From: Candidatus Nitrosopumilus sp.
Lineage (GTDB): Archaea; Thermoproteota; Nitrososphaeria; Nitrososphaerales; Nitrosopumilaceae
Direction: 5' to 3'
Length of the DNA: 12,949 bases
Assembly (NCBI GenBank): GCA_018674605.1
Contig: JABGZU010000068.1
Location: 1 to 12,949 of the forward strand
Shown here one piece after another: positions 6,248 through 12,949 of this stretch. The notes below the pieces were generated by a model, which saw only the letters and a program-made list of their open reading frames with translations, was not told where the DNA came from and searched no databases. Each line of letters begins with the position of its first letter. Position 1 is the stretch's first letter. A program made the translations under genes and the position numbers.

Positions 6248-6307
6248 GTTCCTCGACCTAAAAAAATTCATTATGGAAAAGAGATAATAAGGAAAATCAG
6301 GGCGGAT

Positions 6308-6317
6308 CTAAATATCT
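6308..6317 (+). promoter_or_regulatory. Possible TATA box of pckA
   Basis: CTAAATATCT is centred near 6312 and predicts transcription starting around 6338. That would suit the second in-frame ATG (6345) and would exclude ATG 6330. A second AT element near 6282-6290 would instead fit ATG 6330 with a short leader. Confidence 0.35.
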
Positions 6318-6329
6318 TGACCTCTATAC

Positions 6330-7964
6330 ATGCTCAAACACTCAATGGAGATCAAAATATTGACTGAATTATTAGGTAGATCTACGACTGAACAATTTTT
6401 AGCACAACTAACTGCTTTTGGAATCAACCCTTCTAAAGTTCATAGAAATTTACCAACTGATGAAATGGTGGCTATTTCTGTTGAAAGGAAAGAAGGTGTT
6501 GTAAATTCAACCGGTTCTCTTTCAGTTAATACTGGAAAGTATACTGGTAGATCTCCTGATGATAGATTTATTGTGTATGATGATAAAACTCACGATACTA
6601 TTGATTGGGGAAAAATTAACCATCAATTCCCAAGTGGTAAATTTGAAAAACTTTTTGAAAAGATGAAAGACTTTGTTGCTAACAAAGAACTTTTTGTTTT
6701 TGATGGTTTTGTAGGGGCTGATCCTGAAACCCGTTTACCAATTAGAGTAATCAATGATCATGTTTGGCAAAATATGTTTTCAAGTAATTTATTCATTCGA
6801 CCTACAAATGAAGAATTGGAAAAACATGATCCTGAATTTACTATTTTATGTATTAATGATTTCTTAGCAGATCCTGAAATTGATGGAACTAGAACTGATG
6901 TTTTTATTTTAATTGATTTAACAAAAAAAATTGTTTTGATTGGTGGAACTGAATATGCTGGTGAAATGAAAAAATCCATGTTTGGTGTAATGAATTTCTT
7001 ATTACCTGACAGTAATATTTTTCCAATGCATTGTTCTGCAAACATTGGTGAAAAAGGCGATACTGCATTGTTCTTTGGTTTGTCTGGTACTGGTAAAACT
7101 ACTCTTTCTGCAGATCCTAATAGAAAATTAATTGGTGATGATGAACATGGTTGGTCTGATAATGGGACATTTAATTTTGAAGGTGGATGTTATGCCAAAT
7201 GCATCAATCTTAGTCAAGAAGCAGAACCTGAAATTTGGAATGCAATTAAACCTGGGGCTCTTTTAGAAAATGTTGTCTTAAATGATAACATTCCTGATTA
7301 TGATGATAATTCACTAACTGAAAATACTCGTGTTGGTTATCCTTTGGATTTCATTCCTGGTGCTGTAATTCCTAGTGTTGGTGGAAACCCTCGTGTTATT
7401 GTATTTTTAACTGCAGATGCTTTGGGTGTTTTACCTCCTGTTTCTAGATTGACCAAAGAAGGTGCAATGTATCATTTCATGTCTGGTTACACTAGTAAAT
7501 TAGCTGGAACTGAAAGAGGCATAAAAGAACCTAAATCTGTCTTTTCTCAATGTTTTGGAGCACCATTCATGCCTAGGCCAGCTTCAGTTTATGCAAAACT
7601 TCTTGGTGAGAAAATTAATCAACATAACACTATCGTTTATCTTGTTAACACTGGATGGTCTGGTGGACCATACGGTGTTGGTAAAAGAATTAAGATCAAA
7701 TATAGTCGTGCAATGGTTACTGCAGCTATTTCTGGTGCACTTGACATTGTAAAATATCGTCATGATGATTTACTTAATCTTGATATTCCAACAGACGTTG
7801 AAGGCGTTCCATCTGAAATATTAGATCCAAAACATACTTGGGTTGACAAAGATTCCTATGATCTTTCTGCAAAAAAATTAGCTCAAATGTTTGTTGAAAA
7901 CTTTAAGAAATTTGAAAATGTTTCTGATGAAATAATTGCAGCTGGGCCCAATTTTTCTGTATAG
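6330..7964 (+). CDS. pckA: Phosphoenolpyruvate carboxykinase (ATP)
   Basis: A 544-residue ATP-type PEPCK, normal for the family. It converts oxaloacetate plus ATP to phosphoenolpyruvate, CO2 and ADP, feeding gluconeogenesis in the cytoplasm. Seen: substrate-binding NTGKYTGRSPDDRFIV near the N-terminus; the kinase-1a P-loop GLSGTGKTTLSADPNR from residue 250; kinase-2 LIGDDEHGW; FEGGCYAK; RVGYPLDFIPGAVIPS; and NTGWSGGPYGVGKRI near the end. The glycine-rich P-loop with GTGKTT is the ATP-type form, not the GTP enzyme. In-frame ATG codons at 6330 and 6345 are both possible starts; the second (MEIKILTELL, 539 residues) fits the nearer TATA box. In an autotroph using the 3-hydroxypropionate/4-hydroxybutyrate cycle this enzyme would link C4 acids to sugar synthesis; that context is inferred. 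The stop is one base from that of the convergent protease, and T runs after it (7965-7975) may terminate the transcript. Confidence 0.96.
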   Translation: MLKHSMEIKILTELLGRSTTEQFLAQLTAFGINPSKVHRNLPTDEMVAISVERKEGVVNSTGSLSVNTGKYTGRSPDDRFIVYDDKTHDTIDWGKINHQFPSGKFEKLFEKMKDFVANKELFVFDGFVGADPETRLPIRVINDHVWQNMFSSNLFIRPTNEELEKHDPEFTILCINDFLADPEIDGTRTDVFILIDLTKKIVLIGGTEYAGEMKKSMFGVMNFLLPDSNIFPMHCSANIGEKGDTALFFGLSGTGKTTLSADPNRKLIGDDEHGWSDNGTFNFEGGCYAKCINLSQEAEPEIWNAIKPGALLENVVLNDNIPDYDDNSLTENTRVGYPLDFIPGAVIPSVGGNPRVIVFLTADALGVLPPVSRLTKEGAMYHFMSGYTSKLAGTERGIKEPKSVFSQCFGAPFMPRPASVYAKLLGEKINQHNTIVYLVNTGWSGGPYGVGKRIKIKYSRAMVTAAISGALDIVKYRHDDLLNLDIPTDVEGVPSEILDPKHTWVDKDSYDLSAKKLAQMFVENFKKFENVSDEIIAAGPNFSV

Positions 7965-7965
7965 T

Positions 7966-9993
7966 TTATTTTTTAATAATTAACCCCACAATTCCAATAA
8001 TTACAATTATTGAAATTATTAGTATGATTTGTTTTTCTGGAATATCTCTTAATTCTAACTTGTCTATTTTTTCTGAAAGTGAATTAATTTTAATTGTATT
8101 AAATGCATCTGATGTATTTCCACCGACTTTGATTTTAGCATCTATCCAATACTCTCCATTTTCATAAATTTCTAATGATGTTTTTTTATGTGGTGTACTA
8201 GTAATTGTTTCTGTATTTCCATTTTTACTGTTTATAATTGAAATTTTAGCAAAACTCCATTTCTCTGGATGATTGATTTCAAAAATTAATTTTTCATTTT
8301 CTTGATTTACTGAAATTGAACCTTTTGTATGGTGAATTAAAACTGGAATTGTATATTCTATTTTTTCATGATTGATGAATATTTTCCCCTCATAATCTCC
8401 ATATTTTTTTTCAACTATACTTATTTCAAATTCTAATTTTCCATTTTCCATTTTTTGTGTAACTTCAATAAATTTTGGTCCTTCAAATCTAACATCAATT
8501 CCTTCTAATTTTCCATCCATTAATTTTAATTCTAATTGTTTTTTTGCAGTTGGATGATCTGTTGATAAATTAATTACAAAACTAGGTGGATTGATAATTA
8601 ATTTTGCATTGTATGCATTAGCAATATCTAGTCTTCCTGCACCTGACTCATGTAGTGAAAATTTTTGTCCATAAGCATCTGAAACTGGTTGAACTGTAGT
8701 AAGTAATAGTGATTTTATTTCATAATTTTGTAATTCTGGATTTTTTTGGAGTAGTAATGCTGCAGCGCCACTAACATGTGGTGCTGCAAAACTAGTTCCA
8801 CTTGTAAAATTATAGCTTGCATTGTTTTGAGTACTGTTAATGTATGCTCCTGGTGCTACGATATCTGGTTTCATGTAAAATGGTGAAACTGGACCTCTTG
8901 AACTAAAATGTGCTACAAAATCTGGATTGTAAAATAAATTCATTATTCCTTTATTGTTATTTTTAATTAGTTCAATAATTTCTAATCCTTCTTCCCTGTC
9001 CATTGAAACTACTGGAATTTGTGGTGTGTATCCTAGTTCTGAAAATTCATGAATTAATTCACCAAGAAATATTCCTGATTCATTATTGTAAACAATTAAT
9101 GCCTTAGCTCCTGCACTTGCAACATTCATTTCTTTAATTGAAAAAAATAATAATTCTCCTTTTACATCACTCCCTCTTTCTACAATCACTATTGCATCTT
9201 TTACATCCCTTTCTTTCAAGTCACTAATTTTACCAAAACCTCCAAAAATTATTTTTCCAATAATTGGCTCTTCTGTTGTTGAAGATCCTACCATTGGAAT
9301 TACTGTGAAATCTTTTTCATTTACTTCTAATGTTGCAATTAAACTTGAAGTCATATTATTGTAAGTTGCACCAACTGTAACTGATCCAAAATTTCTTCCT
9401 GGACTTCCAATTGTTTTTAACTCTGGACCATCATTTCCTGCTGCAGTGACAACAAAAATCCCATTATCTAATGCATGATTAACTGCACTATCTATTTTGG
9501 AATTTGTTTTGTTTACTCCTAAACTGATATTGATAATATCCGCTTTATCTTCAATTGCTTTTTTAATTGCTTTCATAATTAATTCTGATGATACTCCTTC
9601 TCCATCTTCTGATACTTTGTAAGCTAAAATTTTTGCTTTAGGTGCAACTCCCAATGTATTTCCATCTGCTGCAATTACTCCTGCAACTTTAGTACCGTGT
9701 CCATTGTTATCCATTGGTAACTGATTTTCTTGAATAAAATTATATCCTCCAATTACTTTTCCATCTGGTCCCCATCCGAATAAATCTGGGTGATTAAAAT
9801 CTACACCTGTATCAATGATTGCTATTTTAATTCCAGTTCCATCAATTCCATCTGTTCTTGGAATTTCAGATCCAACATATGGTACACTATTTTCAATGTA
9901 TGTTTTAATTCCATTTTCAGTTTGAATTGATTGTGATATAATTATGCTAGTTGTAACAATTAGTATTATTGAAAAAATCAATAATAATTTCAT
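7966..9993 (-). CDS. Membrane-anchored subtilisin-like serine protease (S8)
   Basis: A 675-residue S8 protease, predicted to act outside the cell membrane. An N-terminal signal peptide (1-22, MKLLLIFSIILIVTTSIIIS) is followed by the catalytic domain with Asp61 (IAIIDTGVDFNHPD), His99 (NGHGTKVAGVIA), oxyanion Asn187 (TAAGNDG) and Ser401 (SGTSFAAPHVSGAAALLL). A PA-type insert (about 225-355, with AKALIVYNNESG and IPVVSMDREEG) lies between Asn187 and Ser401, as in lactocepin-like subtilases. About 200 residues of beta-rich sequence follow, then one C-terminal helix (655-673) and a KK end, which would hold the protease on the cell surface. All catalytic residues are intact. No classical long propeptide is obvious: only about 30 residues separate the signal peptide from the catalytic core. 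The natural substrate is unknown. It is divergent from the SOD gene. Confidence 0.94.
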   Translation of the reverse strand: MKLLLIFSIILIVTTSIIISQSIQTENGIKTYIENSVPYVGSEIPRTDGIDGTGIKIAIIDTGVDFNHPDLFGWGPDGKVIGGYNFIQENQLPMDNNGHGTKVAGVIAADGNTLGVAPKAKILAYKVSEDGEGVSSELIMKAIKKAIEDKADIINISLGVNKTNSKIDSAVNHALDNGIFVVTAAGNDGPELKTIGSPGRNFGSVTVGATYNNMTSSLIATLEVNEKDFTVIPMVGSSTTEEPIIGKIIFGGFGKISDLKERDVKDAIVIVERGSDVKGELLFFSIKEMNVASAGAKALIVYNNESGIFLGELIHEFSELGYTPQIPVVSMDREEGLEIIELIKNNNKGIMNLFYNPDFVAHFSSRGPVSPFYMKPDIVAPGAYINSTQNNASYNFTSGTSFAAPHVSGAAALLLQKNPELQNYEIKSLLLTTVQPVSDAYGQKFSLHESGAGRLDIANAYNAKLIINPPSFVINLSTDHPTAKKQLELKLMDGKLEGIDVRFEGPKFIEVTQKMENGKLEFEISIVEKKYGDYEGKIFINHEKIEYTIPVLIHHTKGSISVNQENEKLIFEINHPEKWSFAKISIINSKNGNTETITSTPHKKTSLEIYENGEYWIDAKIKVGGNTSDAFNTIKINSLSEKIDKLELRDIPEKQIILIISIIVIIGIVGLIIKK

Positions 9994-10038
9994 AGATTTT
10001 TTAATTTTTCAACAAGTAAAAATGAATTGTTTACTAAA

Positions 10039-10049
10039 CCAATAAATGG
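10039..10049 (+). promoter_or_regulatory. TATA box of the superoxide dismutase gene
   Basis: CCAATAAATGG is centred 26 bases before ATG 10071, matching a leaderless mRNA. It lies in the 77-base divergent gap with the protease gene, which therefore holds both promoters back to back. Confidence 0.55.
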
Positions 10050-10070
10050 ACTAAACCCCCAAAACATTCT

Positions 10071-10691
10071 ATGGGAAAATACACACTTCCTGAAATGCCA
10101 TATGCTTATGATGCATTAGAACCTCACATTGATGCAAAAACAATGGAGATTCATCATACAAAACATCATCAAACATACACTGACAAATTAAATGCAGCAC
10201 TTGAAACATGTCCAACTGAAATTCAAGAAAAAGATATCATTGACATCTTATCTGATATCAATTCAGTACCTGAAGACAAAAGAGGCGCAATCAATTTCAA
10301 CGGTGGCGGTTATGATAACCACAGGCTATTTTGGAATAGTATGAAACAAAATGGTGGTGGAGAACCTGGGGGATCAATTGCTGATGCAATTAATGATTCT
10401 TTTGGAAGCTTCGCTGACTTTAAAGAGAAATTCACATCTACTACTGCAGTAATTCAGGGTAGTGGTTGGGGATGGTTAGTATACAATCCAGCAACATCTA
10501 AAGTTGAATACAAATCAATGCCAAATCAAACTAGTCCAAGAACTGAAGGATTAGTTCCATTATTGGGTTGTGATGTTTGGGAACATGCATACTATCTAAA
10601 CTATCAAAACAAAAGACCCGTATACATTGCAGCATGGTGGAATGTAGTTAACTGGGATGAAGTAGAAGATAGATTCTCTAAAGCCAAATAA
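10071..10691 (+). CDS. sod: Superoxide dismutase (Fe/Mn family)
   Basis: A 206-residue cytoplasmic Fe/Mn SOD that converts superoxide to oxygen and peroxide. The metal ligands are all present: His28 (IHHTKHHQTY), His84 (YDNHRLFW), Asp168 and His172 (CDVWEHAYY). The residues near the active site are Gly79 (NFNGGGYDNH) and Gln153 (PNQTSP), the pattern of Mn-type rather than classical bacterial Fe-type enzymes, in which Gln takes the first position. Some archaeal enzymes break this rule, so the metal is a prediction. There is no signal peptide. Compared with its neighbours it uses more AAC, TAC and CCA/ACA codons, consistent with strong expression. A T-rich terminator follows. In an aerobic ammonia oxidiser this would be a main oxidative-stress enzyme. 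Confidence 0.97.
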   Translation: MGKYTLPEMPYAYDALEPHIDAKTMEIHHTKHHQTYTDKLNAALETCPTEIQEKDIIDILSDINSVPEDKRGAINFNGGGYDNHRLFWNSMKQNGGGEPGGSIADAINDSFGSFADFKEKFTSTTAVIQGSGWGWLVYNPATSKVEYKSMPNQTSPRTEGLVPLLGCDVWEHAYYLNYQNKRPVYIAAWWNVVNWDEVEDRFSKAK

Positions 10692-10698
10692 AGTTAAA

Positions 10699-10724
10699 TC
10701 TTTATTTTTTTATTTTTATTTTTT
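10699..10724 (+). terminator. T-rich terminator after the superoxide dismutase gene
   Basis: Three blocks of T runs (up to seven in a row) begin eight bases after the SOD stop, with no stem needed. They form an archaeal intrinsic terminator and separate sod from the following prefoldin operon. Confidence 0.6.
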
Positions 10725-10742
10725 AAATCCATATCATGAATG

Positions 10743-10752
10743 AATTTATAAC
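10743..10752 (+). promoter_or_regulatory. TATA box of the pfdA-ftsY operon
   Basis: AATTTATAAC is centred about 28 bases before the prefoldin ATG at 10776, fitting a leaderless start. No other promoter-like element is needed for ftsY, which follows within three bases. Confidence 0.55.
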
Positions 10753-10775
10753 CATCTGAGCATGATTTGTTGTAA

Positions 10776-11201
10776 ATGAGTGAACCACAGGCTGAACAAA
10801 TGATGCAACAGATGCAAATGCTTGAAACATATTTTTCTGATCTATCTCAAAGAGAGGGTACTTTTCTAAGTATATTGAGAGAAGCTACTGCAGCTATTGA
10901 GTCGATTAAATCACTTGGTACACAACCTGATTCTGATACTTTAGTACCTCTTGGCATGGGAGCTTACATTCCTACAAAAATTTCATCTAAACAGAAAATC
11001 GTTGTAAATATTGGTGCTGGTATTGCAGTTGAGAAAGATTTTCCTGCAGCAATTAATTATTTTGAAGCTAGAATAAAAGAAATTGAAATTGCTTTACAAG
11101 ACACTGCAACCAAAAAACAAGATGCTGCAAATAGATTGGAACAGGGAAAAGCACAAATTAATCAATTAATGCAGTCTCAATCCCCGCCAAATTTGGGATA
11201 A
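10776..11201 (+). CDS. pfdA: Prefoldin subunit alpha (GimC)
   Basis: A 141-residue prefoldin alpha. An N-terminal coiled-coil helix (about 1-50, MMQQMQMLETYFSDLSQREG), a central beta-hairpin segment (about 55-90, TLVPLGMGAYIPTKI ... VVNIGAGIAVEKD) and a C-terminal coiled-coil helix (about 91-135) give the jellyfish-tentacle subunit. Two alpha and four beta subunits form the hexamer that captures unfolded chains and hands them to the thermosome. The motif PLGxGAYIP followed by GAGIAVEK is diagnostic for the alpha type. The stop is three bases before ftsY; pfdA-ftsY adjacency is common in archaea, usually after L31e/L39e, eIF6 and LX, which are not present here. Confidence 0.95.
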   Translation: MSEPQAEQMMQQMQMLETYFSDLSQREGTFLSILREATAAIESIKSLGTQPDSDTLVPLGMGAYIPTKISSKQKIVVNIGAGIAVEKDFPAAINYFEARIKEIEIALQDTATKKQDAANRLEQGKAQINQLMQSQSPPNLG

Positions 11202-11204
11202 ATT

Positions 11205-12845
11205 ATGTTTGATAGTCTTCGTAAGGCGTTTTCTAATGCAGCAAAAAGTCTTGGAGAAAAAGAACTAAATGAAAAAGATATTGAAGATATTCTTTTTGAA
11301 CTTGAAATTTCTCTTTTAGAATCTGATGTAGCTGGTGAAGTGATTGATTCGATTAAATCTGATTTAAAGGAAAAATTAATTGGTTCTAAAACTGACAAAA
11401 ATGAAATTGAAAAATTTGTTAAAGATAATTTAATTTCTAGTATTTCTAGTTTATTTGATGGTGTTGGAGAAATTGATATTTTTGAAAAAATTGATGAAAA
11501 AAAGAAACAAAATCAACCTTTTTTGATTGTATTTGTTGGAATAAATGGCACTGGAAAAACTACTTCATTGGCAAAAATTGCATCTTTACTTCAGGAGAAA
11601 AAATATTCCGTTGTAATTGCAGCTGCTGATACTTTTAGAGCTGGTGCTATAGAACAATTACGAGAACATGCTAATCGTCTAAATCTAAAACTTGTTGCCC
11701 AAAATTATGAATCAGATCCTGCTGCTGTTGCTAGGGATGCAGTACTTTATGCAAAATCTCACAAGACTGATTGTGTATTGATTGATACTGCTGGTAGAAT
11801 GCAAACAAGTAAAAATTTGATGGAACAAATTGCAAAAATTACTAAAGTTGTAAATCCTGATATGACTATTTTTGTAGGTGATTCTTTAGCTGGTAATGAC
11901 ACTGTAAATCAATCACGTGAATTTTATAAACATGTTAAATTCGATGGTTCTATTTTGACTAAAAGTGATGCTGATGCAAAAGGTGGAGCTGCATTATCTA
12001 TTGTAAAAGTTACTTCTACACCTATTCTTTATTTGGGAACTGGACAAGAATATTCTGATTTAAAATCTTTTGATAAAAATATTTTCTTAGAAACTGTTTT
12101 TGGTTCATTAGACAATGTCAAAATACAAAAAACTGATGAACCAACACCAGAACCAACACCAGAACCAACACCAGAACCAACACCAGAACCAACACCACAA
12201 ACATTGATGGATTTAGATATTTCAGTAAATGGCTTTATTTTTGATCTTGGTGATTTAGTTAGTATCTCAATTAACGCAGATAACTTTTCTGGAACCAAAA
12301 GTGTATCTGTAGATGTTACTGATCCTAGAGGTAATAGTGTAATTTCACGTTCAGTTACTGTATCTCCAAATGATTCACAAAGTATTGACTTTAGATTATC
12401 TGAGAATTCAAAATCTGGAAATTATAAAATCACTGCAACTACATATGATAATGGAAAAATAATTACAGAAAAAACTAACTTTAAGATACAATCACAATTT
12501 AATTCATTTAGCATATCTGGTGTAACTGTAACTGATCAGCAAGGTAATCCATCTTCTTTAGATGCTGGTGAAATGGGATTCATCAAAGTTAATTTAAAAT
12601 CCAATAAATTAATTTCAACTCTAGTTACAGTGAATCTATTTGATTCAGAATTTACCAGTATTGGAATTGGTTCTGTAAAAACTAGTTTAGCGTCAGGGGA
12701 TTCTGAAATAATTTTATCATTTATGATTCCTGATAATGCAGCAATTGGTCCTGCAGATATTTACGTTAATGCATTTTCTGATTGGCCAAGTAATGGTGGA
12801 ACTGCATTAACTGGTGAATTAGCATCAATGGAGGATATTTCATGA
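11205..12845 (+). CDS. ftsY: SRP receptor FtsY fused to a C-terminal Ig-like surface-type region
   Basis: A 546-residue protein, much longer than normal archaeal FtsY. Residues 1-300 form a complete SRP receptor: N domain (1-100), then the SRP GTPase with G1 GINGTGKTT (112-120), DTFRAGAIEQL (142-152), G3 DTAGR (194-198), G4 TKSD with DAKGGAAL (252-264) and the closing GTGQEYSDLKSFD; FLETVFG at 294-300 is where FtsY normally ends. The frame continues through SLDNVKIQKTD and five EPTP units (312-331) into two beta-sandwich segments (about 334-430 and 431-536) with GFIFDLGDLVSISI, VDVTDPRGN and DWPSNGGTALTGE, a style seen in archaeal secreted proteins. No membrane helix or signal peptide is visible, so the product should be cytosolic or at the inner membrane face. 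It is coupled to the next gene by ATGA. The FtsY assignment is firm; the function of the extension is unknown. Confidence 0.93.
   Translation: MFDSLRKAFSNAAKSLGEKELNEKDIEDILFELEISLLESDVAGEVIDSIKSDLKEKLIGSKTDKNEIEKFVKDNLISSISSLFDGVGEIDIFEKIDEKKKQNQPFLIVFVGINGTGKTTSLAKIASLLQEKKYSVVIAAADTFRAGAIEQLREHANRLNLKLVAQNYESDPAAVARDAVLYAKSHKTDCVLIDTAGRMQTSKNLMEQIAKITKVVNPDMTIFVGDSLAGNDTVNQSREFYKHVKFDGSILTKSDADAKGGAALSIVKVTSTPILYLGTGQEYSDLKSFDKNIFLETVFGSLDNVKIQKTDEPTPEPTPEPTPEPTPEPTPQTLMDLDISVNGFIFDLGDLVSISINADNFSGTKSVSVDVTDPRGNSVISRSVTVSPNDSQSIDFRLSENSKSGNYKITATTYDNGKIITEKTNFKIQSQFNSFSISGVTVTDQQGNPSSLDAGEMGFIKVNLKSNKLISTLVTVNLFDSEFTSIGIGSVKTSLASGDSEIILSFMIPDNAAIGPADIYVNAFSDWPSNGGTALTGELASMEDIS
12138..12197 (+). 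repeat. Five perfect 12-base tandem repeats coding EPTP linker
   Basis: GAACCAACACCA is repeated five times without a mismatch and encodes (Glu-Pro-Thr-Pro)x5 at residues 312-331 of the FtsY fusion. Each unit is four codons, so copy-number change would alter linker length without breaking the frame. Such linkers usually join folded domains of surface proteins. The perfect identity implies recent expansion, or a place where short-read assembly could join unrelated copies. Confidence 0.97.
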
Positions 12846-12949
12846 AATTAATTCTAGTTGCAATGTTACTTACAGTAATAATTATGCCTGCATTTGCAGA
12901 ATCTTTAATCACATTTGATGTTGATACTACAAAGTTTGCTCCAGGTGAG
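12842..12949 (+). CDS. Secreted protein with signal peptide, 5' part only
   Basis: ATG 12842 opens a frame that runs off the window after 36 codons. It begins with a signal peptide (MKLILVAMLLTVIIMPAFA, cleavage expected before ESL), followed by LITFDVDTTKFAPGE. That is the first strand of an Ig-like or MG2-like domain resembling the start of the FtsY extension (ISVNGFIFDLGD). The ATG overlaps the FtsY stop (ATGA, 12842-12845), so translation is probably coupled. The product is likely an extracellular or cell-surface protein; its length and function are not visible. It may be a paralogue of the region fused to FtsY. Confidence 0.8.
   Translation, partial: MKLILVAMLLTVIIMPAFAESLITFDVDTTKFAPGE

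Noticed and set aside
6237..6252. Small inverted repeat GGAA...TTCC in the L32e/pckA gap as an operator
   Set aside because: Four-base arms eight bases apart are expected by chance; no second copy was seen near other promoters.
6164..6367. Plus-strand 67-codon frame before pckA
   Set aside because: It overlaps the start of L32e on the other strand and the pckA start in another frame, and matches no family.
12029..12298. Minus-strand open frame with Gly-Val-Gly-Ser repeats
   Set aside because: It is the antisense reading of the EPTP repeat in the FtsY fusion; the repeat itself keeps the frame open and there is no promoter or family match.

Overview
The window comes from an archaeon and reads like a low-GC, Nitrosopumilus-type ammonia-oxidising thaumarchaeon (Nitrososphaerota). 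The archaeal assignment is firm: archaeal/eukaryal-type ribosomal proteins (P1/L12, P0/L10, eL19, eL32), Spt5-type NusG, a 48-residue SecE/Sss1, prefoldin alpha linked to FtsY, archaeal DtdA, and AT-rich TATA-like boxes about 26-28 bases before start codons, as expected for leaderless mRNAs. The lineage assignment is inferred from base composition, gene style and secreted-protein style; no amo or other lineage-defining gene is present.

Layout. 1-261: C-terminal end of ribosomal P1/L12 (+). 339-977: TRIC/UPF0126 membrane protein (+), whose stop overlaps that of L10. 974-2504: L1-L10 operon (-). 2662-3117: Lrp/AsnC regulator (+). 3118-4237: SecE-Spt5-L11 operon (-), with L11 frameshifted near its 3' end. 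4304-5376: DtdA-Ogt operon (+). 5373-6216: L32e-L19e pair (-). 6330-7964: ATP-type PEP carboxykinase (+). 7966-9993: membrane-anchored subtilisin-like protease (-). 10071-10691: Fe/Mn superoxide dismutase (+). 10776-12845: prefoldin alpha then FtsY (+). 12842-12949: start of a secreted protein (+), overlapping ftsY by ATGA. The window is very gene-dense; the longest stretch without a gene is about 160 bases. I saw no rRNA, tRNA, CRISPR array or insertion sequence.

How the genes work together. Most of the window is housekeeping: the ribosomal stalk and GTPase centre (P1, P0, L1, L11), transcription elongation (Spt5), and protein targeting and export (SecE, FtsY). With these sit D-aminoacyl-tRNA proofreading, alkylation repair, gluconeogenesis, oxidative defence and nascent-chain chaperoning. 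Two secreted or surface products (the protease and the partial gene at the right edge) would be clients of the export machinery.

The most unusual item is FtsY. A complete SRP-receptor GTPase (residues 1-300) continues in frame through five perfect EPTP repeats into about 210 residues of Ig-like beta-sandwich sequence typical of archaeal surface proteins, with no signal peptide or membrane helix, and is translationally coupled to a secreted protein gene. Second is the L11 frameshift, whose missing C-terminus is fully preserved in another frame and stops exactly next to the Lrp stop. Also notable are the rearranged L11/L1/L10/L12 cluster, a P0/L10 lacking the usual acidic C-terminal tail, and four convergent gene pairs whose stop codons overlap, abut or lie one base apart.
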